DNA of 26,116 nt from Basidiobolus ranarum (Eukaryota; Basidiobolomycota; Basidiobolomycetes; Basidiobolales), in NCBI GenBank assembly GCA_040143965.1, contig JASJQH010007010.1:1-26116 (forward strand), in the 5' to 3' direction. Below the pieces are notes generated by a model that had not been told where the DNA came from, searched no databases, and worked only from the letters and a program-made list of their open reading frames with translations. Below are positions 1 through 9,397 of the stretch, in pieces. Both the position numbers and the translations under genes were made by a program. How positions within the stretch are numbered: position 1 is the first letter of the stretch; each line of letters begins with the position of its first letter.

Positions 1-2
1 GA

Positions 3-410
3 AATGGTTCCGGTGGTAACGGTGGAGGAAACGGTGGCGACAACGGTGGATACGGAGGAAACGGTGGTGGTGCCGGTGGAAATGGCGGTGGATCTGGTGC
101 TGGAGGTTATGATTCCGGTGCCGGAGATAACGGTGGAGGGCACGGTGGTGACAATGGTGGTAATGGAGGAGGACACGGTGACGACAGCGGTGGCTACGGA
201 GGAAATGGCGGTGGTGCCGGAGGAAATGGTGGCGGTGCGGGAGCTTATGACACCTCTGATCACTCTGGCTCCGGTGGTCACGGCGACAATGGTGGAGACT
301 CTGGTAATGGTGGGGATAATGGTGGAGGAGCTGGAGCATATGATACAACTGATCATTCTGGGGAAGGGTCCAAAATTGCCGATCTCTACAAAAGATTCTT
401 TGGAAACTAA
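3..410 (+). CDS. Glycine-rich repetitive protein, 3' end only
   Basis: The reading frame starting at base 3 is open from the window edge to TAA at 408-410 and gives 135 residues of Gly with Asn, Asp, Ser, Ala and His, so the 5' part lies outside the window. The short C-terminal tail is not glycine-rich and ends IADLYKRFFGN. A module close to AGAYDTSDHSG occurs twice (second copy AGAYDTTDHSG), with a degenerate version (AGGYDSGAG) earlier, which suggests internal duplication. The other open frame here encodes Val/Thr/Glu-rich sequence that runs past the tail. It is a by-product of the GGN repeats, because Gly codons GGT/GGA/GGC with Asn and Tyr breaks make sense only in the frame chosen. The function is unknown. 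Glycine-rich fungal proteins are often structural, secreted or RNA-binding, and no signal or RNA-binding motif is visible in this part. Confidence 0.75.
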   Translation, partial: NGSGGNGGGNGGDNGGYGGNGGGAGGNGGGSGAGGYDSGAGDNGGGHGGDNGGNGGGHGDDSGGYGGNGGGAGGNGGGAGAYDTSDHSGSGGHGDNGGDSGNGGDNGGGAGAYDTTDHSGEGSKIADLYKRFFGN

Positions 411-471
411 ATCGATCTGTTCATATATTCCCCGATATTACTTTAATACTCAAATAGTCTGAAATCAACGA

Positions 472-477
472 AATAAA
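472..477 (+). terminator. AATAAA poly(A) signal of the glycine-rich gene
   Basis: A consensus AATAAA lies 62 bp after the stop codon, a normal 3' UTR distance for these genes. This is a motif match only; no transcript data were available. Confidence 0.5.
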
Positions 478-548
478 CACATGTATTCTTACCCTATATA
501 AGTTGTAGTGCAATTAATGTGAAGGGACGTAGTCTTCCGCATAGTATC

Positions 549-619
549 ATCAAATACGACGCTAATGTCATCTATGAAGAATGGAATAATCAAATAGGAC
601 GCTACGATGTATGGAATAG
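549..619. repeat. Imperfect tandem duplication, two units
   Basis: The unit starting ATCAAATACGACGCTA at 549 recurs at 589 as ATCAAATAGGACGCTA. Both units end in ATGGAATA. The second is about 9 bases shorter owing to an internal deletion. It is non-coding and looks like local slippage or duplication. Confidence 0.6.
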
Positions 620-1318
620 CAGTGGGTTAACCCTGAGAAGTGTGCTTTCGATTACTTTACTGATATAAATATTAGTAGTAGGTCGATCTATAAGCAATTG
701 TTGATATATATATATTTGAATCAATTATGCTTCAATTATGCTTTGGATCAACAGGAGTTAGGAGAGAAATGGAAATAAAATGCCACAGATCATGATATTT
801 GAAGAACTCTATCGTTGGTATTATTGGTTTGTTATTATGAAGAAGTTCAAAGATTACGTATGAATAAAATCATCCAATTTCATTATTTGCTTGTTATTTT
901 TTCTAACTGCCCCCTTGAGAAAATATCCTGGAATGAATTAGCTAATTAAAAATTAAGATACCAAATTATCTGGGACTCTTACCCAGAGATTTCATGAAAT
1001 CAAACTCGAATTCAATTTGAGCTGTTGTATTCATTTCATTTCAAGCCATCATATTCAGCATAACCAAGTGTTCTAGTTGATAGCTCCAACCATTCAAAGT
1101 TTAACCTCCTTTACTAAGATTCCCTACTTTCTTTCAAAAAAGAGTGACACAACAGTTACATGCGCATAAAAGGGTCATCCCTACTCCAAAACTGTCCTTT
1201 TATTAGCTCGCTAGGTTTTGACTTGCTCTACGTGTCAAAAGTGCCTTTAGTCATCAACACTTGACTTCAAAACCTCAATCTTTTGTAAGCCATACCATTG
1301 TTAGGACACTCCCTTCCG

Positions 1319-4090
1319 ATGATGAAGGGTCTAAAAAACAGAGTATGCTTTCTCCAAGGAGCTCCATTTTGTGTTATTGAGCTGTACTAACGAACATTTA
1401 TCAATCTGGCCTCTTATCTTTCATTTTATTTAGTTCAAGAACAAGAACATAAACTCAAACGTCAATAGTAATAAAGCCTCTACATCCTCCAAACATACTC
1501 CTACTTCCCAACCTAGGTTTCCCGAACAACAGCAGCAGGTTGGAACTCCAGAAACGCAAAACATCCATTTGGCGCCTAAGGTACGTTGTTTACATACCTT
1601 CCCAGTATAAAATTTATCGTGTAAAGTAATATATCTATGTTTGAGATTAACTGGAACATCTGATTTTACCACTAGATTCCTCTAAGTCCCAAGACTCCAC
1701 CAAGTCCTACAGGGAACCATCCAATGAACTTGGAGAACAAAGAAATCCCCAAAAGTGGACCTCTCAATCGTATCAAGAGCCTGTCGAGTAACATTCCAAC
1801 CACTAAAACTCCACGACGACAGAGTTCCTCGCGTATTCGACCGAGCCTGCGGAGAGAAATTGAGAGGTTATCTAATCTAAGAGGTAAATACCGTTGGCAA
1901 CCTATATGGTTGCTCTTTGATGTAGTACATATCTAATGACTTATTTTCACTATAGATGTTGTTAGTCCTATCGAAAGACAAGAATTGTTTTTAAAGAAGC
2001 TGCAGCAATGTACACTTGTCTTTGATTTCACTGATGCCATGTCAGATCTACAAGCAAAAGAAATCAAACGGCAAATACTCACGGAGCTTGTCGAATATAT
2101 CACTACCAACAAAGGGGTTATAACGGAACCAGTGTATCCGGCAATCATTAATGTGGTAAATATTTTACGAGTCATCTCAGCAATTACCAGCTTGGAAGTT
2201 CATTCTGTCTTTGTCTAGTTTTCAATCAATCTCTTTAGAACTATTCCGCCCCGAATCAACCCAACTGGAGATGCCTTCGATCCTGAAGAAGACGAACCAA
2301 TTCTAGAACTTGCCTGGCCGCATTTACAAGTCGTGTACGAATTATTCTTAAGATTTGTTGAATCTCCAGAATTCAACACCAATATTGCCAAAAAGTACAT
2401 CGATCAAAAGTTTATTCTTCAGGTATATTGAGTAGATTTTGTTTGCACAGAACGCGCCTTTGAACATACACCTAATACTTGTTGAAATCCTTATAGCTTC
2501 TGGAGATTTTTGACAGTGAGGATCCTAGAGAGCGCGATTACCTGAAAACGACACTCCATCGTATCTATGGCAAATTCCTCAATCTCAGGGCATTTATCCG
2601 CCGCTCCATCAACAATATTTTCTTTCAATTCATTTACGAGACAGAACGCCATAACGGCGTTGCAGAACTATTGGAGATTTTGGGAAGGTAGGCGTGGAGT
2701 GCACAACGTTTCTCTCAGACATACTGATTTATCCGTAACCCCGTTTTGTTTTTGAATACAGTATCATCAATGGTTTTGCTCTGCCGCTAAAAGAAGAGCA
2801 CAAGTTGTTTTTGAGTCGTGTTTTGATTCCTCTTCACAAAGTCAAGTCCTTGGGACTCTACCATCCTCAGCTTGCTTACTGCGTGGTTCAATTTATGGAA
2901 AAGGACCCTTCATTAACGGAAGAGGTAGTTTGCACTGATTGTAACCACAGTTGATCTTTCTGAATTGACACTGACATAATGTCGCTTTTGATTTCTTTAG
3001 GTTGTGGGCGGTTTGTTGCGCTATTGGCCAAAAGTAAACAGCCCGAAAGAAGTGATGTATCTGAATGAACTTGAGGAAATTTTGGATATCATGGAACCAC
3101 AAGAATTTGTGAAGGTACAGGTACCAATGTTCCACCAAATTGCTCGCTGCGTGTCTAGTCCTCACTTCCAGGTTGGTTGTTTCTACTCATTCATTTTGCT
3201 TCATTTTGTTAATCAACGTTATGCTTGCATAAGGTGGCAGAAAGAGCTTTATGCTACTGGAACAATGACTATATTGTGAACTTGATTAGCGATAACATTC
3301 GTATCATTCTTCCGATTATGTTCCCATCGCTTTATCAAAACTCAAAGATGCATTGGAACAGGTATTTAGGTTTCCAGAGAGAACGTAATTTGAGTTGACT
3401 TCTTACATAGTCGTCGTTTTAGAACCATTCATGGCTTAGTTTACAATGCCCTCAAAATATTTATGGAGATGAGCCCCAGGTTGTTTGATGAGTGCGTTTT
3501 GCATTACAAGCAGAAAGTACAGCTGTAAGTATATACTAGCAATCCTTGTAATGGCTGCTTAAAGCTAATCCACTTCGATAGGGAGCCTCAAAAGAAGAAG
3601 TATAAAGAGGAGATTTGGAGAAGATTGGAAGCAGAGGCGGCTAAAAACGCTGTAGCACGAGCGTCAACACAGATGTCTTTTTCAAGTACAAGTATCCCGT
3701 CACTGAATGCTCAAAGTACGCTATGTTTAACCTACACTAACATGGCCAGTATCAGTTTATTAACATGGCACTTGTGAACTTCTTAGCCCTGCCTCTTTCA
3801 GAAGCCAATATGACCGATACGGCTAAAATGGTCAACTCTGACTTGGAGAATTTGGATCTTTTCACCAAAGAATTGGTGAGTTCTGAGAAATAGATATTAT
3901 GCAACAAGACTTGGCTAATTGTTGTCTAAATGTTTAGGAGCAGCCAGATCCGGACAAACCAATGATTCCAACTTACGGCCGGCGTAAATCAGTCCTACCG
4001 GTAGACGAGCAAGTACTCACTGAGCTGTGTAGGCACAAAAGTTTAGAAGATGTGCTGAACTCTGCTCCACCTCACACGAACGATGAGTAA
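1319..4090 (+). CDS. PP2A regulatory subunit B56 (B', Rts1/Par1-like), 13 exons
   Basis: B56 directs protein phosphatase 2A to LxxIxE-bearing substrates in the cytoplasm, kinetochore and spindle. Exons: 1319-1342, 1434-1580, 1676-1883, 1956-2155, 2219-2422, 2497-2687, 2762-2924, 3001-3171, 3234-3361, 3423-3524, 3582-3715, 3802-3875, 3938-4090. Phases close to give 632 aa. The core is diagnostic: [103 protein letters not shown] and [11 protein letters not shown]. About 145 residues of Ser/Pro/Thr-rich head precede the HEAT-like core. The 24-base first exon encodes MMKGLKNR, which from memory resembles the start of yeast Rts1 (MMRGFKQR). It is joined by a GTATGC donor and a CTAAC-containing intron, which is why I chose this ATG. 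The donor after 3171 is GTTGGT rather than GTA/GTG. The least certain parts are exon 1 and the two C-terminal tail junctions. Confidence 0.93.
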
Positions 4091-4618
4091 AGAAAAAGCT
4101 ACTTACATTCACCGTCTTCTTTTTTATTGTTACAAGCCACCTTGTTTGAACCCCGTTTTGTTCCGTTCGCTTTTCGTTCTATTTTTTTTTAATTTCTTTG
4201 TTCTGCACCTTCTCTCTTCCCTACAATATTTCTTCGCAGGCTCTGACTTACCAAAGCAACCCCTCGATTCTTGAATTATCATATTGTGCTCCGTTGTTTT
4301 CCGAGACTTTTCTGATGCTTCATGGATAGATGGGGTGCAGCAATTATTTAGTTGTCTTTGAAATATACCACAAGCTCTTTCGCAAACCGATTTTTGGAGA
4401 TAACCATAATTATTCGTGTCAAGCAAAGCGATATCTGAAAATCAATTGAGTTGAATTTGCGTGACTTTTTCTTAATTATTCTTTAATAAAATCCACATCG
4501 TAAGAATAATCCTGCCTATTTTGCTTGAATTTTTATGAGATCTTTTTTTATCAGAATTGAAAGCCGTTGAAATTTTGCTTTCCCTTCCTACTCTTTCACG
4601 AAGTTATCTTTGTACAGT
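4091..4618. other. Intergenic region, B56 3' UTR and TMX-like promoter
   Basis: T-rich sequence with pyrimidine tracts around 4180-4200 and just before the next ATG (about 4570-4600). A stop-free minus-strand stretch here is Lys/Arg/Cys-rich, has no homology I recognise, and is treated as chance. Nothing else was seen. Confidence 0.6.
4485..4490 (+). terminator. AATAAA, possible B56 poly(A) signal
   Basis: AATAAA lies 395 bp after the B56 stop and 129 bp before the next start codon. It is far from the stop for this genome, but no closer consensus copy was seen. Confidence 0.3.
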
Positions 4619-5574
4619 ATGGCCTTGAAATTCCGAGTATTCGTTTTCTTTGCTGCCGTAGCTTTATTGTTAAGCACTTTGCCCTATACCCAGGCTCGAG
4701 ACATTGTTGAGATAACTGATGCCAACTTTGATGAATTAGTTACCCCAGATTCTCCTTGGCTTATTGACTTGTAAGTTTATAGGCAAAGTCTTATCATCAA
4801 CCATGCTAATATATCTTGTATCGTTGATAGTTATGCTGATTGGTGTGGAGTGTGTCGTCGTTTCGAAGGTGAACTGTATCAATTATCTCATCAAATTGAT
4901 GCCGTCTCGCCCAACGTTAATATAGGAAAAGTGAATGTTGATGAGAATCCAGGCCTATCGCTTAAATTTTTCATCTCTAGGTGTGTAGTTATCTATATCA
5001 AGCCACTATCTCTAACCGTACTAACTGTTCCTTGTTTAGATTACCAAGCATTTACTTCATTTATCAAGGAGAAAGTACGTTATAGTTTAACCATTTTACT
5101 CGCCTTTTCTATGTCGATGGATACTAATCTTGTCTATCAATTATGAAATAGTCCGCACCTGGAATACCTCTCTTGAACACGAAGCCATCCTTTCAGCTTT
5201 AAGCAAAGATGAGTGGAAGAATATGGAAGTTTGGAGTGGCATGTTCTCTCCATTCGGTATCTTGTAAGAGCCTGTCATAAGGTTAAGATTGATTTCTCCC
5301 TAGCTAATACCAATTTATTTGCAGTGGAAAGATGTTCGGTTTCTTCGGATACATCCAAAGTATGATCAATACAGTAATTCCTACTGGCATCCCCTCTCTT
5401 GTTATCATTCTTGTTATCTCAGCAATCACTGGATTATTGGTTTTCCGTGTTTACAAGAGTGAACCTAACAAGCCAGTCGCCGCTACAAAATCTAATAGAT
5501 CCGTTAGCTCGAGTGAATCAACTCCATCTTCATCACCCAAGGTTACCAGAAGAAGAAGCAGAAAAATCGATTGA
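4619..5574 (+). CDS. ER membrane thioredoxin-like protein (TMX-like), 5 exons
   Basis: Probably a membrane-anchored protein disulfide oxidoreductase of the ER. Exons 4619-4770, 4831-4980, 5040-5074, 5152-5263 and 5325-5574 give 232 aa. There is a signal peptide at about residues 1-27 (hydrophobic VFVFFAAVALLLSTL). A thioredoxin fold follows, with the active site FYADWCGVCRRF (Cys56 and Cys59) and the cis-Pro loop LPSIYFIY. One transmembrane helix sits at about 172-193 (PSLVIILVISAITGLLVFRV), then a Ser-rich, strongly basic cytosolic tail ending RRRSRKID. This matches the topology and size of TMX1-type proteins (known family). The CGVC pair differs from the usual CPAC or CGHC. With neither Pro nor His at the variable positions, the redox potential cannot be guessed safely. 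The tail has Lys at -3 but not the full KKXX form, so ER retrieval is an inference. Confidence 0.85.
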
Positions 5575-5603
5575 TTTTCAATATACAACCACCATGTACA
5601 ACC

Positions 5604-5609
5604 AATAAA
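5604..5609 (+). terminator. AATAAA poly(A) signal of the TMX-like gene
   Basis: A consensus AATAAA lies 30 bp after the TMX-like stop codon, so the 3' UTR is probably very short. Motif match only. Confidence 0.5.
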
Positions 5610-6091
5610 ATCAAATTAGTGCTATCACAGCGCATTGCTCAAACTAAATGCTAGTTGATCCTTGTTTGATAATGTCTGACTGATTCAATATGATGTCGGG
5701 CTGCCTTCTTTTAGGATGTTTAATGATTGATGAGATCTTAGATCAGAGACTGCAAAATACGTTGAACTTAACAATTGCGTGCATTAAAATGAAGGATACG
5801 TAACAAAATACGTAACAAAACCATCGACACAATGTATCGGGAATTAATGGCGAATAGCATGCAAGTGAAATTCCACATCTTGCCTAGTTGGGAAAGTAGA
5901 GGGGAGCGCTAGTCATCGATATTTGCTCGGTTATCTCAACAGGGGACTGATCGGTAATGAGCTGCTGAATCGTTCGATTCGCATCAACCTTTTCATGCAA
6001 ATCAACACACGCTCGGATGGTGTGTCGTAGCGATCTCGCTCATCCTACTCAGCTAAACCTACTGGCTGTGTCTGTGCGTACTTAGTAGGCG

Positions 6092-6101
6092 TATATATAT
6101 A
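6092..6101 (+). promoter_or_regulatory. TATA box candidate of the zinc-finger gene
   Basis: TATATATATA in the context GGCGTATATATATAACAC, 138 bp upstream of the ATG. It is followed by pyrimidine-rich sequence suited to a start site at about 6120-6150. This is the clearest TATA-like element in the window. Confidence 0.5.
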
Positions 6102-6238
6102 ACACAACTCTCTGACCATCCTCTACATCCATATTCTACACTCATTCTCCTCTATTTATAAGGCTGTCGCACCATCCCACTTTTGGCTTATCGTGTTGCC
6201 TCCATATTTCCTGTTCAAACCATACAACACTTCTATCA

Positions 6239-6787
6239 ATGGACCTTCGAGAGATACTCAACCCATTTGCGATTACCAACACTATCACGGTCGCTACGAA
6301 CATTCTCACCACTGCCACACCAAAACTCAAATCAGACTCTAGCACCCAGCTACCCAATGTAGTGACAGTGAGACAGACATTCTTCTGCACTTGGCCAAAT
6401 TGTGAGAAGGCTTTTAGTCGTCGGTCATTACTAAAACGGCACCAATACACACACACTGGTGCTCGACCACACCTGTGCACGGCTTGTGGCAAAGGATTTG
6501 CCCAAAGATCAGCACTATTGGTCCACATAAGAACTCACACTGGGGAAAAACCGTATCATTGCGAACACCAGGGATGTAGGCAAGCATTCTCGGACTCATC
6601 AGCGCTCTCACGCCATATCAAATCCCATTTGGGAGTTCGATCCTATGTTTGCAAACACTCTGGATGTGATAGAGCATTTACAAGAAGAATAGCGTTAAAC
6701 AAGCATCAAGAGAAACATCTAGGGAAAGCCATATACTTCTATCTACCAAAGGAAACCAAATTTGTCACCTCTTTAGCAGCAAATTAG
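6239..6787 (+). CDS. C2H2 zinc-finger protein, four fingers, single exon
   Basis: Probably a sequence-specific nuclear DNA-binding protein (the finger array could also bind RNA). It has 182 aa: a Thr/Ser/Leu-rich head (1-48), then four tandem C2H2 fingers at about residues 50-72 (CX4C), 80-100 (CX2C), 108-130 (CX4C) and 138-160 (CX4C), all with X12 and HX3H spacing. The TGEKPY linker sits between fingers 2 and 3. Others are THTGARP and HLGVRSY. Three fingers with CX4C spacing and the GC[DR]xAF core recall TFIIIA or Zic/Ace1-type fingers. A 22-residue tail follows, with no recognisable activation domain. The gene has no intron, unlike most neighbours, which could reflect retroposition or simply family habit. 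The target is unknown. The coding sequence of finger 4 recurs inverted at 7030-7113. Confidence 0.88.
   Translation: MDLREILNPFAITNTITVATNILTTATPKLKSDSSTQLPNVVTVRQTFFCTWPNCEKAFSRRSLLKRHQYTHTGARPHLCTACGKGFAQRSALLVHIRTHTGEKPYHCEHQGCRQAFSDSSALSRHIKSHLGVRSYVCKHSGCDRAFTRRIALNKHQEKHLGKAIYFYLPKETKFVTSLAAN
6636..6719 (+). repeat. Left arm of inverted repeat: zinc-finger 4 coding module
   Basis: These 84 bases encode about residues 133-160, the linker end plus the whole fourth finger. Their reverse complement occurs at 7030-7113 with one difference. Weaker similarity extends left to about 6609. The spacer between the arms is 310 bp. Confidence 0.9.
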
Positions 6788-6994
6788 CCAAGTAACCCAT
6801 GATAATGACTATCTCTTGCAAATGTACGTCGTACGAACTGATAGCTCAAGCCAAATATTGTAATTTAGTTGAACAAATAGATTTAGTATGTTGATATTAG
6901 CAAAGAAATTAATTAGTAAGTTACATAGCATAAAGCCAACCTTTTTTCAAGTGAATCTGACATGAATATAAAATCGTTGATATCCAACAATCCC

Positions 6995-7016
6995 AACCCT
7001 AATGCGATTTAGGGTT
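6995..7016. repeat. Telomere-like palindrome beside the inverted finger copy
   Basis: AACCCTAA, a 6-base spacer (TGCGAT), then TTAGGGTT: perfect 8-bp arms made of telomere-type units. It ends 13 bp before the inverted zinc-finger copy. It could be a telobox-type protein-binding site or a scar of break repair. The sequence is certain, the meaning is not. Confidence 0.8.
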
Positions 7017-7029
7017 ATGGTCTCTCTTG

Positions 7030-7113
7030 GATGTTTCTCTTGATGCTTGTTTCACGCTATTCTTCTTGTAAATGCTCTATCACATCCAGAGTGTTTGCAA
7101 ACATAGGATCGAA
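7030..7113 (-). pseudogene. Inverted copy of zinc-finger 4 (right arm)
   Basis: Read on the minus strand this is 83/84 identical to 6636-6719. The one change turns a Leu codon (TTA) of finger 4 into TGA, so the copy cannot encode a complete finger in that frame. Beyond the core, a degraded match continues to about 7140: CGCCATAT and AAAT blocks and an ATTCTCGG block align, with substitutions and an apparent 17-18 base loss. A promoter and start codon are not evident, so this is a fragment rather than a gene. An 84-bp near-perfect core between decayed flanks suggests either a recent copy over an older one or local gene conversion. Confidence 0.85.
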
Positions 7114-7532
7114 TTCCTAGAAGAAATTTAATATGGCGCCGAGAATGTGTCTGAATACTTTTCTAAGAGTACGGTGGTAGATTAGCAAGATGATAGGCCG
7201 TAAATGGAGTCTGATGTATCAGAAGATAAGTTGAATATGATGAGATTGCAATGCATATCTGTCGATTTGCATTATCCAATAAAGATGGGTATTTAGAAAG
7301 CTTATTATTTATCCAAACTTTAATTATATAAATCCAGTTGAATTCGGGTATTTCAATATCACAAAAGATGATCTAAAGTCATAAACCAATCTAGGGACGA
7401 GAGAGGCGAGAGGAATCATCCATTATCAATCATCATCGGTAGAACGCATCGCGGCATCGCTCAAATATTCTATATTAGTGTAGGGTTTCTGGATCTTATC
7501 ACAGGAATTTCAATCAAAATACTAAACTAAAT

Positions 7533-8988
7533 CTATGGATATCTGAATCCGTATTTTAGTACCCTTAAGGTGAATAAAAGTGCCGCGGCCACCAACATCG
7601 AAAATCCCCCAAATAAAATAGTCCCTTTATAATTTGTGGTGGGCGCGGTGGAATCTAGAATTGCACCAGCTACTGGTACACCTATTAAGTAACCAATACC
7701 AGTTGAAGCATATACAAGACCGGTACTAGTTGCGATGCCACTAATGCCTGACAATCAAATGTTTTGTTAGACATGAATGAAGGGGAGGAGAACTTGACAA
7801 CTTACCGAATAACTCGGCAGTAACGACGGGTATCAAGCCAATATATCCTCCGGCAAAGAAACTGTATATCATTCCAAAACTGAGTATCGTTCCGAATGTA
7901 TGCGCAAGGTTCCAGAATATAAGAACATCTAAAGAAGCCACAAGTACACAAATGAAAATCATATTCACTCTTCCAACTTTGTCAGCAATAGAGCCAACAG
8001 CAATTCTACCAACTGCACCAGTAGCATTAACAATACCGATTATTAAAGCACCATCACTGGAAGCTAAACCCTGATTCACAGCATAAGCTATCATACATCG
8101 TTCCGTTAGTTCACACTCAAGGAAGAAGTAGGACTTAATGAACTTACATGGAATATAAAAGAATGGGATTAAGTATCCGAGACTGACTACCAATCCACCT
8201 GAAAACAGTACTTGAAAGTACTTGTTAGTGAGAAGCTCCATATTGAAGAAGTTACTACGAGGTGGTGGGGCTAAGCGACTACGTAGTAAAGGGATAGCTA
8301 AAGCCAATACGATAAATGCACCCACTCCTACAGCCCTCAGAGTCCACTCAACTCCAATAATGTCAATAAGCTTCCTTGTCAACGGACCCAACGCCAACCC
8401 ACCCACACCAGTACCAGCAATGGCCATCCCAGTTGCCAAACCACGGCGCTTATCAAACCATTGAGAAGGTAAACTCACAGCTGGATAGAAGCACAATGAC
8501 GCACCAACGCCATAAAGCATTCCTTGGCTCAAATATAAATGCCACACCTACTGAGATTAAAAGAGTCCATATGATTTCGCCTCGAAAAGCTACAAAATAC
8601 ACATGAAAAAAGAATGTACCTTGTTAGCAAACGATGCGGCAATGAGGCCTGCTGTAAGAAATATGGCACCAGTAGACGCAATAGTTCGATAGCCATATCT
8701 ATCAATGAGCCTGCCCGTGAAGATGCCTAAAATGGCAGTCAATGTAGTAGACAGAGTGCCCACTAGAGACAATGTGGATATTTTCTCTTGTTTTTGAAAC
8801 AACACCGTGTAATAATACTCCTGATAGATTCCATATGTGTACTGAACCCCCAGCACTACGAAATTGACAAGAAAACAGCCAAAGACAACCAACCATCCAA
8901 AACCACCATCTGGAGACGTGCCTTCTTTGTCAGCAATATCAGCTACTGACTCCTCCTCGCACTCGATTGGGAATGACTTTTGATTCAT
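7533..8988 (-). CDS. MFS transporter, monocarboxylate transporter (MCT/SLC16) type, 4 exons
   Basis: A 12-helix plasma-membrane or organelle transporter, probably for monocarboxylates or similar small organic acids. Exons in transcript order are 8988-8620, 8547-8148, 8087-7806 and 7747-7533, giving 421 aa. After an acidic head comes the family signature DGGFGWLVVFGCFLVN at the first helix, then TGRLIDRYGYRT in the loop between helices 2 and 3. QWFDKRRGLATGMAIAGTG and IGIVNATGAVGRIAVGSIAD are typical MCT segments, and the protein ends GFRYP. Fungal MCT-like proteins often lack proven lactate transport, so the substrate is left open. Helix 4 begins directly after the first intron, whose acceptor is the downstream AG of CTCAGTAG. 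Only that AG restores NKVWHLYLSQG. Upstream in-frame ATGs exist, but the chosen one (ATGAATCAAAAG) gives a normal N-terminus. Confidence 0.9.
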
Positions 8989-9397
8989 ATTTTCAATAAT
9001 ATTGAGGCAACAGTAAAGAACGAGTCGATCGGAATTCTGGCTCCCAACTAATGACATTTTATACTGCAGGTATAACCCTATTAGGAAACTAACCATACAT
9101 GTGTGAGAACAGATTGTAAATAATTAGCGTAGATCGTCTACAACCCAGATCAGATAAGTTCAATCACTGGTCAGTTACTCATCGTTTCATTGGAGTACAA
9201 ACTCAAATTGTATTACACTAATGGGCAACTGAGCGCACACGGATAATATCACGACCCCATAACATCTCGAATACTCCCTTAGTTTATTGCTAAATATTTC
9301 ATAAACACCGAATGGGCCTTTTGACGATAACTAATTAACCTTTTGACGATAACTAATTAACACACTCGTTGCTAATTTACCCGCTTGGCTTGAAGAC
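8989..9397. other. Intergenic region, transporter promoter and phosphatase 3' UTR
   Basis: Contains the promoter and leader of the transporter on the minus strand and an exact 22-bp tandem duplication at 9317-9360, close to the 3' end of the next minus-strand gene. No gene was seen. Confidence 0.6.
9317..9360. repeat. Exact 22-bp tandem duplication
   Basis: The unit CCTTTTGACGATAACTAATT plus AA occurs twice head to tail without a mismatch, at 9317-9338 and 9339-9360. Perfect identity implies a recent slippage event. It lies 38 bp past the stop codon of the histidine phosphatase gene. Confidence 0.9.

Larger units (their letters stand above)
411..1318. other. Intergenic region before the B56 gene
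   Basis: No convincing reading frame on either strand. It holds the 3' UTR of the glycine-rich gene, an imperfect tandem duplication (549-619), a perfect GGGTTAACCC palindrome (624-633) and AT-rich sequence that should contain the B56 promoter and leader. I could not place a TATA element with confidence. Confidence 0.6.
5575..6238. other. Intergenic region, promoter of the zinc-finger gene
   Basis: No coding signal. It holds a 12-bp tandem repeat (ATACGTAACAAA, 5796-5819), a TATA element (6092-6101) and a C/T-rich leader just before the zinc-finger ATG. Confidence 0.6.
6788..7532. other. Region between converging zinc-finger and transporter genes
   Basis: Holds the 3' UTR of the zinc-finger gene, the telomere-like palindrome, the inverted finger copy and the 3' UTR of the transporter (minus strand). 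The rest, about 7150-7500, is AT-rich without coding signal. Confidence 0.6.

Noticed and set aside
4-462. Val/Thr/Glu-rich open frame of 152 codons at the left edge
   Set aside because: It is the frame-shifted reading of GGN-repeat sequence. The Gly-rich frame with a sensible end at 410 explains the base pattern better.
4130-4426. 98-codon minus-strand frame in the B56 3' region
   Set aside because: Arises from T-rich plus-strand sequence giving Lys/Arg-rich codons. No splice sites, start context or family resemblance.
6142-6528. 128-codon minus-strand frame across the zinc-finger gene
   Set aside because: Lies antisense to clear zinc fingers and the promoter. No family features.
8986-9096. 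Extended N-terminus for the transporter from upstream ATGs
   Set aside because: It would add residues unlike any MCT head. The ATG at 8988 leads directly into the normal acidic head and DGGFGW motif.
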